Assembly: GCA_016931625.1 (NCBI GenBank) | Contig: JAFGEK010000094.1 | Location: forward strand, 1 to 45,003 | DNA: 45,003 nt | Source of the DNA: Deltaproteobacteria bacterium | GTDB taxonomy: Bacteria > Myxococcota > XYA12-FULL-58-9 > JAFGEK01 | Direction of reading: 5' to 3' | Part shown: positions 1 through 7,303 of the stretch, piece by piece | How positions within the stretch are numbered: position 1 is the stretch's first letter | Layout of the letters: each line of letters starts with the position of its first letter | Made by a program: the position numbers and the translations under genes | The notes under the pieces: generated by a model | Databases searched by the model: none | Seen by the model: the letters and a program-made list of their open reading frames with translations, nothing else | Told to the model about the DNA's origin: nothing

Positions 1-2
1 GT

Positions 3-110
3 TTTGGTTTATTAATAAATCGTTTTGATTTGGGGGTTGGTTACGAACTGCTTTATATTGGCGATGAAGAAATTGGCGGAGCGTCTGGTAGTGTAGGTGT
101 TTGGTTTTAA
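3..110 (+). CDS. C-terminal fragment of an outer-membrane beta-barrel protein (partial)
   Basis: Only the last 35 codons are in the window; the gene begins upstream of base 1. The readable end alternates polar and hydrophobic residues (GVGYELLYIGDE) and finishes with VGVWF before TAA. A terminal Phe preceded by alternating hydrophobic residues is the usual C-terminal signature recognised by the BAM assembly machinery for outer-membrane barrels. That makes an outer-membrane protein likely, but the fragment is too short to name a family. The next gene lies on the opposite strand with its stop 29 bases away, so the two converge. I see no hairpin terminator between them. Confidence 0.5.
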   Translation, partial: FGLLINRFDLGVGYELLYIGDEEIGGASGSVGVWF

Positions 111-138
111 ATAAGGTGTAAAAAATTTATCTTGATAC

Positions 139-1434
139 TCAGTGTTCTAATGTCTTTGGGAAATCTATTTTATATTTATGTTCTAAATTAAGCATAAATT
201 GTCCTTTATAAACTTCGCATTTGCCAAACGTTTCAGGGATATTTTTATAAGCGCCTAAAGTTGCCAATTTTGCAAAACTTAATTTTGAAGTTGCTATTAA
301 GCGTTTTTGTTTTTTACCATCATCACTGTCACTATAAACGACTGTTATAAGATCAAAAGAATTTGGCAGTGCTATTCTCATTCTTACAGAATCGTTTGTT
401 GAATATATTTCTTTAACGACAAGAGGCGATGGTGATCCATAGCCAGGGAATACTTTGCCGTCTTTAGCTCTTATTCCCCATTGGTCTGGTGATTCTTTGC
501 TATTTACACAGAATAGATCATCTTGCTTATTAGCAAGCCAAATTTCAAAATGATCATCATAAAGCCAACTGCTAGCGTTATTTATAAAATGGTCATCAAC
601 TACCTCAAGCCATAGTTCCTTTTTTTGGGTAAGCATGGCAAAAAAGTATGCATCACTAGTCTCACCTGGTTGTCCATGAATTATAAAACCATTATTACCA
701 GTACTATCAATATAAACTCCACAGCTACCTAAGCTAGTGGTTTGCATATCCCAAGTAATTGAGGGTTGAAAAATAGGAATTAATAATGCCTCAGTGTCAT
801 ATAGTTTTGTATAGGTATCTTGTTTTTCATCTAATGATTCGCATAACGGAGTTTGACGTTGTTCAGAAAAGATAAAGTTATTCCAATCGCTAATGGTTTT
901 ACTAGAATTTGGGGAGAGAGTGTGAAAGCTTGATGAAACTTCGTGAGTAATTTCTAATGAAGATATATTAAAAGTAACCTCGTTATCCCAGCGCCATGCA
1001 GAGCCCCCACTTTTACTGTAAGTTATAGTGCCATCATTAACTTTAATAGAATCTTCACCAAGATTAGCGGCACCGTAACCATCGTTACATACGACAAATA
1101 GTAATTGCGTTTGAAATTCATTGATTGCTTTAGAAATTACCAGCCAGTATTCAAATGGCTTGCACATGTTATCTTTACTCTCAGGTAGAGGTAATTGATA
1201 AATTGATACAGTTTCACCTTTTTTTTGGCTTTGCGAGCTGAGTAATGTTAGGGGTTCGAGATTGCGACCTTGATAAATCGTTTCGATAATAGATTTTGGT
1301 AGTTTTATTTCATTTGCGTTTGCAAAGCAGGCGTTAAAATTAAATAAAAAAACTAACACTATAAAAGTTGCCATACAAATGATGTTTAAATCCGTCGTTG
1401 TAAATGTTCGATGAATTTTACGTGTAATATACAT
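139..1434 (-). CDS. Exported protein of unknown function, possible CBM9-like fold in the C-terminal half
   Basis: This 431-residue protein has a hydrophobic stretch at about residues 21-38 ending in NACFANA, a good signal peptide with a cleavage site near residue 40, so it should be periplasmic or secreted. The start is supported by AAGG four bases before the ATG. The mature part is rich in aromatic and acidic residues. Around residues 265-320 it reads LWLEVVDDHF, then DDHFEIWLA, then DQWGI. This pattern (strand ending in V-x-D-D, then W..DD.xEIWL) resembles CBM9/DOMON-type carbohydrate- or haem-binding beta-sandwiches. That resemblance is by eye and may be wrong. It has no operon partner: its neighbours point the other way. 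Confidence 0.55.
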   Translation of the reverse strand: MYITRKIHRTFTTTDLNIICMATFIVLVFLFNFNACFANANEIKLPKSIIETIYQGRNLEPLTLLSSQSQKKGETVSIYQLPLPESKDNMCKPFEYWLVISKAINEFQTQLLFVVCNDGYGAANLGEDSIKVNDGTITYSKSGGSAWRWDNEVTFNISSLEITHEVSSSFHTLSPNSSKTISDWNNFIFSEQRQTPLCESLDEKQDTYTKLYDTEALLIPIFQPSITWDMQTTSLGSCGVYIDSTGNNGFIIHGQPGETSDAYFFAMLTQKKELWLEVVDDHFINNASSWLYDDHFEIWLANKQDDLFCVNSKESPDQWGIRAKDGKVFPGYGSPSPLVVKEIYSTNDSVRMRIALPNSFDLITVVYSDSDDGKKQKRLIATSKLSFAKLATLGAYKNIPETFGKCEVYKGQFMLNLEHKYKIDFPKTLEH

Positions 1435-1549
1435 GTTGCCTTCTTATCGTGAATGTAGCCGAATTGATAGGTGTTTTTAGGTCGAGTGCTTATTTATTTT
1501 TGCCACTTTTTTGCCATAGGCCACAATAATGAGTTAGGCTGGCAGGGTC

Positions 1550-1840
1550 ATGTGGAATCTTATCAAAACTATATTATTCTTCTGTTTCATTGGTTGTGCG
1601 ACATATGGTGTTTTTTTTGTGCAATTAGGTCAAATGACGCTTGCCGGTCATATTGCCGAGGTATGGAATTCAACAGTAATTCAGAAAAAAATGCAACAAA
1701 TGCGAGCTGGCGTTGAAAGTCAATTGGCACAAAAATTAAATCGTGCGCTTGCCAATAAACACCATAACGGTTCAGGTGAAACTGAGATCAGTGATTCTGA
1801 TCGTCAAGAACTAGAAACCCTTTTACGTAAGAGCCAATAA
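1550..1840 (+). CDS. Small single-pass membrane protein, unknown function
   Basis: A 96-residue protein with a hydrophobic segment at about residues 5-28 (IKTILFFCFIGCATYGVFFV) followed by a charged, probably helical tail. It would be an inner-membrane protein with a short N-terminus and a soluble tail of about 65 residues. AGGG lies very close to the ATG, so the ribosome binding site is weak. A longer overlapping frame starting at 1471 lacks protein-like composition and was not chosen. The gene converges on alaS, whose stop is 59 bases downstream. I do not recognise the family. Confidence 0.5.
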   Translation: MWNLIKTILFFCFIGCATYGVFFVQLGQMTLAGHIAEVWNSTVIQKKMQQMRAGVESQLAQKLNRALANKHHNGSGETEISDSDRQELETLLRKSQ

Positions 1841-1899
1841 CTAATTACCTAATAATTGCTTTTTCTGCTATCGATAAAAAAACAAAAGTAAATTTAAAA

Positions 1900-4893
1900 T
1901 TAGGCCTCGCCAATCAGCTTTTCTAATGTTGCAAATGCCTCAGTTAGAGCTTCTGGTTTATTACCACCAGCCTGGGCAAAATCAGGTTTGCCACCACCTT
2001 TGCCACCGATGATTTGAGAAAGTTGTCCAATTAATTTACCGGCATGAAAACGTTTGGTGAGATCAGGGGTAATTGCTACTAGTAATGTTGTTTTGCCTTC
2101 ACTACTTCCACCTAGCGCTAAAATTGCAGAGCCAAGTTGTTGGCGCAAGCGATCAGCCAATTCACGTAAAGACTTAGCTTCAGTATCATCAATCCGGGCA
2201 GTAAGAACTGTGATCTCATTAATTACCCGTGCTTGCTGCACTAAATCGGCTGTAGAACTAGAGAGAGCAGCGCGTTTATTTTCTTCAATAAGACGCTCAT
2301 TTTCTTTATTGCTTGTAAGTAGCGCGGCAAAGGCAGCTAGCAATCCGGTATCTTGAGCGCGGTAGTGTGAGAGCACATCATCAACTTCACTAGCACGCGC
2401 GTTAACTAATAACTGCAGGCCATGCCATAAATCACGTACCTGACGTGCTTGCACTAGAGTAAATTCATCAGGCAAGCTTATTGGATTAGCTATACTGGTA
2501 TTAGCTTTTGTTGGTGAACCACCACTGTCGCTTATGGTAGCAGACAATTCTTGAGCATGTCGTACGGTTTTTATTATTGAGGTTAAAATCGGATTTTGGA
2601 TATCATTTGGCTTATTCATCTTCTGAGTAAGGATATCGTAGGCGGTATTAAGTCGTTGCGACATTTCACGTATAGTAGCACGTGCTGCAAAACCTACTTG
2701 AGCTTCGATACGACGAACACCGCTAGCAACAGATTCTTCACGAGTGATTATAATTAAGCCAATATCGCTAGTATTGCGGGCGTGAGTTCCCCCACAAAAT
2801 TCAACCGAAGCGCCAATACTAATAACTCGTACAATATCGCCATATTTATCACCAAAAAAAGCAATGGCGCCTTTTTGCTTAGCTTTATCAAAAGGTAAAA
2901 CTTCGGTAACGATATCGTTATTAAGTGTTACCCAAGCGTTGGCATCATCTTCTATTAAAGCCAGCTGTTCGCGGGTTGGTGCTTCGAAATGCGAATAATC
3001 AAAACGTAAATGCTGTGCATCAACTAAAGAACCTGATTGTTTAACGTGTTCACCTAAAACTTTACGTAACGCGCCATGCAATAAGTGAGTGGCCGAGTGA
3101 TGAGCGCGAGTATTTTTTCGGTTATTAGCATTATAACCAGCCCATATTTTATCACCAACTGCAATAGCCCCTTGCAGCAAGCGGACCTTACATATTGGCA
3201 AACCATCAATTGGTTTAACCGTATCCAACACTAAAGCTGTAAAACCGGCATCGTTGTTAGCGATACCGGTATCACCAACCTGACCACCAGATTCAGCATA
3301 AAACGGTGTTGGTGATATTAGTAAATCAAATACTTGTTGCTCAGCATTAGCTTGGTGTTCTATTTTTTTAATCTCAATACCATCTTTAACCAAAGCAATA
3401 ACTTTACATTCAGTTTCGAGATATTCAGTATTGCTGTCATGATGCCAACGCCAAACACCATCACGTTTATCTAAAGGTTCAGTTTCATGGAGATAGCCGA
3501 TAAATTCGATTTCACCTAGTTTTTTCTTTAACTCTTTATAGATATCAGAAATGGCCGCTTCACCAACGTCGCTGCCGCGACTGCGTTCTTTTTGCGCGGC
3601 CATTTCTTTAGCAAAACCTTCATCATCACTGATAAGTCCGCGTTCAGCTAAAATAACGTCAGTTAAATCTTTTGGAAAACCATAAGTATCATAAAGTTTG
3701 AAAACTACTTCACCAGATAATTTACTCTGTTGATGTAGTTCGGCTTGGTTCACTTCATCAGCAAGAATACGCAGACCAGTATCGAGGGTACGGCGGAACG
3801 AGCGTTCTTCAAGATCAGCTACTTTGCTAATTAAGGCCCGTGTTTCATTAAGTTCAGGATAAGTTTCGCCCATGTTTTCAACAACATCATCACATATACG
3901 GGCAAAGAATAAATTATCTAACCCAAGACGTTTACCATGGCGAATTGCACGACGCATGATTCGGCGCATGACATAACCGCGGCCTTCATTAGTGGGTTGT
4001 ACCCCATCGGCAGTAAGAAAAGCAGTGGTGCGAGCATGATCTGCAATAACTCGCATTGAGACATCATCTTCACTATTACTATGAGTATAGTTTTTGCCAC
4101 AGATGTTAGCTACCGCTTCAATTAACGGCATAAAGAGATCACTGTGATAATTTGAATTTTCTTGATTAATAATGGCAGTGATCCGTTCAAGGCCCATACC
4201 GGTATCAACCCCAGTTTTTTGTAAGGGTTGCATACGTCCATCGCCAAAACGCTCAAATTGCATAAAGACATTGTTCCAAATTTCAACAATACGTCCATTT
4301 TCAAAGTCTTCAGCACTTACGTCGCTATTACCGATAAGATCGTAGTGAATTTCAGTGCATGGTCCGCATGGGCCGGTATCACCCATAGCCCAAAAATTAT
4401 CTTTCATACCCATATCTAAGATGCGCGCTTCGGGCAGAGTGCTTATTTTTTTCCAGTAAGTGCGCGCTTGGGTGTCAGCAGCAATACCATCAGCTCCGCC
4501 GAAGACGGTTACCCATAAACGTTCAGGATTTAAACCCCATTCTTTAGTGATAAGACTCCATGCAAGTTCGATTGCTTCGGGTTTAAAGTAATCGCCAAAT
4601 GAAAAATTACCAAGCATTTCAAAGAAAGTATGATGACGCGCAGTGCGCCCGACTTCTTCAAGGTCATTATGCTTGCCACTAACTCGCAAGCATTTTTGAC
4701 ATGATGCGGCACGCGTATAGGGTCGTTGTTCAGCGCCTACAAAAACGTCTTTAAATTGCACCATACCTGCATTAGCAAACATAAGGGTTGGATCATTGGC
4801 GGGGATTAATGAACTCGATTTGACTATGGTGTGTCCATTTTTGGCAAAATAATCGAGAAATTCTTGGCGAATGGTTTTAGCAAATCTTTTCAT
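1900..4893 (-). CDS. alaS: Alanine--tRNA ligase
   Basis: Class II aminoacyl-tRNA synthetase that charges tRNA-Ala in the cytoplasm and hydrolyses mischarged Ser- and Gly-tRNA-Ala. The N-terminal catalytic domain is unmistakable: SSSLIPANDPTLMFANAGM and the GRTARHHTFFEMLGNFSFGD block. The editing domain carries HxxxH (HSATH, about residue 599) and CGGTH (about residue 701), which together bind zinc. The C-terminal DHHA1/C-Ala domain has the glycine-rich GGKGGGKPDFAQAGG near residue 965. At 997 residues it is about 120 longer than the E. coli enzyme. Part of the excess lies in a low-complexity insert around residues 795-815 (SDSGGSPTKANTS). No Shine-Dalgarno is visible before the ATG (the leader reads CTGCCCCCTC), which is odd for a highly expressed gene. 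A palindrome lies just upstream. Confidence 0.98.
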   Translation of the reverse strand: MKRFAKTIRQEFLDYFAKNGHTIVKSSSLIPANDPTLMFANAGMVQFKDVFVGAEQRPYTRAASCQKCLRVSGKHNDLEEVGRTARHHTFFEMLGNFSFGDYFKPEAIELAWSLITKEWGLNPERLWVTVFGGADGIAADTQARTYWKKISTLPEARILDMGMKDNFWAMGDTGPCGPCTEIHYDLIGNSDVSAEDFENGRIVEIWNNVFMQFERFGDGRMQPLQKTGVDTGMGLERITAIINQENSNYHSDLFMPLIEAVANICGKNYTHSNSEDDVSMRVIADHARTTAFLTADGVQPTNEGRGYVMRRIMRRAIRHGKRLGLDNLFFARICDDVVENMGETYPELNETRALISKVADLEERSFRRTLDTGLRILADEVNQAELHQQSKLSGEVVFKLYDTYGFPKDLTDVILAERGLISDDEGFAKEMAAQKERSRGSDVGEAAISDIYKELKKKLGEIEFIGYLHETEPLDKRDGVWRWHHDSNTEYLETECKVIALVKDGIEIKKIEHQANAEQQVFDLLISPTPFYAESGGQVGDTGIANNDAGFTALVLDTVKPIDGLPICKVRLLQGAIAVGDKIWAGYNANNRKNTRAHHSATHLLHGALRKVLGEHVKQSGSLVDAQHLRFDYSHFEAPTREQLALIEDDANAWVTLNNDIVTEVLPFDKAKQKGAIAFFGDKYGDIVRVISIGASVEFCGGTHARNTSDIGLIIITREESVASGVRRIEAQVGFAARATIREMSQRLNTAYDILTQKMNKPNDIQNPILTSIIKTVRHAQELSATISDSGGSPTKANTSIANPISLPDEFTLVQARQVRDLWHGLQLLVNARASEVDDVLSHYRAQDTGLLAAFAALLTSNKENERLIEENKRAALSSSTADLVQQARVINEITVLTARIDDTEAKSLRELADRLRQQLGSAILALGGSSEGKTTLLVAITPDLTKRFHAGKLIGQLSQIIGGKGGGKPDFAQAGGNKPEALTEAFATLEKLIGEA

Positions 4894-4921
4894 GAGGGGG
4901 CAGTGTTTAGCACATTAATAA

Positions 4922-4938
4922 CAAAGCTGTAAGCTTTG
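4922..4938. promoter_or_regulatory. 17-base perfect inverted repeat upstream of alaS
   Basis: CAAAGCT-GTA-AGCTTTG, a 7-base perfect dyad with a 3-base centre, located 29-45 bases before the alaS start codon. E. coli AlaRS is known to repress its own gene by binding a palindrome near the transcription start; whether this dyad does the same is a guess from position. As RNA it could also form a small leader hairpin. No T-tract follows it, so it is not a terminator. Confidence 0.35.
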
Positions 4939-4993
4939 ATGTACAAAAGTAGTAAATAAAATAATAAGTTGCGAATTGCATGATATAAACACT

Positions 4994-5021
4994 AACAGTT
5001 TAACGGTAAACAGTTTAACGG
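4994..5021. repeat. Short tandem repeat AACAGTTTAACGG x2
   Basis: Two identical 13-base copies (4994-5006 and 5009-5021) with a 15-base period are followed by the related GCTAACGGG. They lie between alaS and the next gene upstream, about 100 bases before the alaS start. A pair of direct repeats at this spacing could be a regulator binding site, or simply a small duplication. Confidence 0.4.
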
Positions 5022-5090
5022 CTAACGGGCTTAGTACAAACCGGATACGCCGCTCAATTATCGTGGATAGTTAATTTGATCTGGCAATTT

Positions 5091-6044
5091 TTATTGCGCA
5101 TTATCTGAATTATATAAATGGGCCTTTCCCCAGTCATTAAATAGCCCAATTACTTCTTTAGCTTGGTTGGCACGACAGCTAGAAATAAGAAATTCTTTGA
5201 TGTCATTAAAATTCAGATGTTCGGAGTGTTGATTATATATATCGCCCAATTTAAAAATTAAATTATTTGTTGCATTACCGTAAGAATACTGCCCAGACTT
5301 ATTGGCATATATGCTTTCAAGACGAACAATTTCGGTGGTTAAATCTGCCAACAGCTTAAAAGTGATATCTGGGCATTTAATGTAAGTACTAATAGTTTGG
5401 ATAATTAAATCATTAGTTGCAGATACGTGACATAAAGCAGCTGCGAAAAGCTTAGTCACCCAATCAATAAAATCAGCAAAAGAAATCTTCTCAATATTAT
5501 ATGAATCTTGAAATTGGCAAAGCTTATTATATTGCGGTAGCAGGGTATTAAAGATCTCATGAGCATCTTTTATTTTGTTATCGTCAATGGTGTTCTTATT
5601 GGCGATGGAAAGCAGTTTAATTCCGAGTTTCTCGATGTCCGAGCGGTTAATATCTTTATATTGTTTTGAAACCGAGTTAATTTTATCTAACATATTTTTG
5701 GCGATTTTATTATCTCCATGCGCTGAAATAAGCAGTTGGCCATATAAACCACGATATTCATTATCTACTTTATCGATTGCTTTAACATAATTCTTAAAAT
5801 GCTTTAGTACATTACTAGGATCAGCATATGGGTTGTTGGCCATGTACATCTTACGCCATGCAATTGCTTGCTGTTTTTCTTTTTCGGTGACGTTTGTGTC
5901 TATATCTTGGAGACTGGCGGTTAATTGATGCAACTTATCAATCTTATCCGCTGATGCCTTTGGTCCAGAAGCGTTAGTTGGAAAAAAAGAATTGTTTAAT
6001 GCTTGCTGGGATCCACCATTTTCAAATGTAATAGTTGGTGCCAT
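5091..6044 (-). CDS. Hypothetical cytoplasmic or T3SS-exported protein
   Basis: A 317-residue protein that I do not recognise. The ATG at 6044 (MAPTITFENGG) is preferred over one four codons earlier because GAGG sits six bases before it. There is no signal peptide or membrane segment. The first 40 residues are rich in Ser, Asn, Gln and Thr; the rest is predicted mainly helical, with charged stretches (DIDTNVTEKEKQQAIAWRK). Such an N-terminus followed by a helical body is typical of type III secretion substrates, and a T3SS core lies about 7 kb away, so a substrate role is possible but unproven. It is a single gene, separated from the VgrG/PAAR group by about 100 bases. Confidence 0.6.
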   Translation of the reverse strand: MAPTITFENGGSQQALNNSFFPTNASGPKASADKIDKLHQLTASLQDIDTNVTEKEKQQAIAWRKMYMANNPYADPSNVLKHFKNYVKAIDKVDNEYRGLYGQLLISAHGDNKIAKNMLDKINSVSKQYKDINRSDIEKLGIKLLSIANKNTIDDNKIKDAHEIFNTLLPQYNKLCQFQDSYNIEKISFADFIDWVTKLFAAALCHVSATNDLIIQTISTYIKCPDITFKLLADLTTEIVRLESIYANKSGQYSYGNATNNLIFKLGDIYNQHSEHLNFNDIKEFLISSCRANQAKEVIGLFNDWGKAHLYNSDNAQ

Positions 6045-6143
6045 TTTTATCCTCATCTATCAAATTTAAATGCTAACCTTCTTTTATCTACCATAAAGTT
6101 ACTTATTTTGTCTACTAATGTCCCCCAAGCTATTTTTTAAGGC

Positions 6144-6398
6144 TTATTTAGCCCATTCAACATGAGTTATTTTTTGTCCGACTAAATTGAAGTGAACATT
6201 TACTGGTTTTTTGGTTTCTAGGCTTTTATGTAAAATAGTTAGCCATTGAGGAGCGTTGGGTAAATCCATATGCAAGAAATACAGCGCCTGACGAAAAAAA
6301 AATGTCACTATATATCTTTTACCCTTCTGGTATTGGCTATCTAGTCTTATATGCTCAACTTCAAGATTGGATTCAATCGTATCTTCAATATGTTCCAT
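6144..6398 (-). CDS. Candidate immunity protein for the PAAR-glutaminase effector
   Basis: An 84-residue protein starting MEHIEDTIES and ending HVEWAK. The frame is open further upstream (to 6497), but that part overlaps the effector gene and has no ribosome binding site. The ATG at 6398 has AGAAAGG about ten bases before it and lies 31 bases after the effector stop, so I chose it. The protein is small, acidic at its N-terminus, and lacks a signal peptide. I recognise no family. Its function is inferred only from position: polymorphic and T6SS effectors are usually followed at once by a small immunity gene on the same strand. If so, it would bind and block the glutaminase domain in the producer's cytoplasm. 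Confidence 0.5.
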   Translation of the reverse strand: MEHIEDTIESNLEVEHIRLDSQYQKGKRYIVTFFFRQALYFLHMDLPNAPQWLTILHKSLETKKPVNVHFNLVGQKITHVEWAK

Positions 6399-6429
6399 GT
6401 ATTTTTTTGCCTTTCTATATAGTGTAAAA

Positions 6430-7293
6430 TTAAAAATGAACTGGAGCATTAGCAATATTTCTGCCAGAAGATGCGGGTAAAGCAGCGCGTAAATCACGAA
6501 AATGGTCTAAGTGTGCACTGGTGGTTGCGGGATCTCTCATATGGTCACCAGAGGCATCCCAGGTTTCGCTGCTGTAATCCCAGCCGCGAGTATAGACATC
6601 ACGACTAGTGGTGCCAGATACCGTGCTAGCGGGATTGGGGTTTTGTGCGCTAATCCATTCAGTAGTTGTGACCGGTCTGCCAAGACTAAGCGATGGGTCA
6701 ATAACCATACCAACCGGACCACTTGGGCTTGCTACCTGGACGATGGGTGCAACATGCCAATCCCACATCACCCCGCCGCCAGGATAATTTGCAATAGGTA
6801 CATCCAATGCCCCACTAGCAGTAGTTGCGCGTACCCAAAATTTTTCTACCGGTATACCCAAACTATTAATATGTTCTGCCATACGATCAGCACGAGTAAA
6901 ACAGCCATTATTTGCATATTCAAACGGGATATCTTGCTGACTAGCCATATAATTATACAACCATTGAGCTTGCTCAGCAGTAAGTGCACCACCAGCCCAT
7001 TCGCCTAAAAATACCGTGGCACTACCTGCGGTGATACTGCCGACGTCAGTCATATCACCCATGCGTGACGGTGGGTTGCCTTCAACAAAGACCGAAATTA
7101 AACCACCACGAATTGTATCAGGGGGCACCCCTACACAAAATGCATGATCAGTGACCCGGGCTACCGGCTTACCTTCAATAAATACGGTGGGAGCACATGG
7201 CGGCATAATTGGACCACCAACATGCGGCGCGCCACTAGGTGCGACTAAAGGGCACGTATGTGGGTCAGCTAAACGAGCGGCAGGACGAGGCAT
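6430..7293 (-). CDS. PAAR-domain spike tip fused to a protein-glutaminase-like deamidase toxin
   Basis: A 287-residue two-domain protein. Residues 1-98 are a PAAR domain (RLADPHTCP, HVGGPIMPPC, TVFIEGKPVAR, VFVEGNPPSRMGD), which caps the VgrG spike of type VI-like contractile systems. Residues 105-270 match the protein-glutaminase family (Chryseobacterium protein glutaminase, Gln_deamidase type), which converts side-chain Gln of target proteins to Glu. The Cys-His-Asp triad is visible: C131 in NNGCFTRADRM, H180 in WDWHVAPIV and D199 in MVIDPSL, with spacing like the known enzyme. It follows vgrG by 10 bases with GGGG before its ATG and is followed by a small candidate immunity gene. The PAAR assignment is firm, the deamidase assignment strong; the protein target is unknown. 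Confidence 0.88.
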   Translation of the reverse strand: MPRPAARLADPHTCPLVAPSGAPHVGGPIMPPCAPTVFIEGKPVARVTDHAFCVGVPPDTIRGGLISVFVEGNPPSRMGDMTDVGSITAGSATVFLGEWAGGALTAEQAQWLYNYMASQQDIPFEYANNGCFTRADRMAEHINSLGIPVEKFWVRATTASGALDVPIANYPGGGVMWDWHVAPIVQVASPSGPVGMVIDPSLSLGRPVTTTEWISAQNPNPASTVSGTTSRDVYTRGWDYSSETWDASGDHMRDPATTSAHLDHFRDLRAALPASSGRNIANAPVHF

Positions 7294-7303
7294 TTGTATC
7301 CCC

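Noticed and set aside
6511-7008. Plus-strand frame of 165 codons
   Set aside because: It is antisense to the PAAR-glutaminase gene, which has clear domains; the plus frame has Cys/Trp/His-rich random composition.
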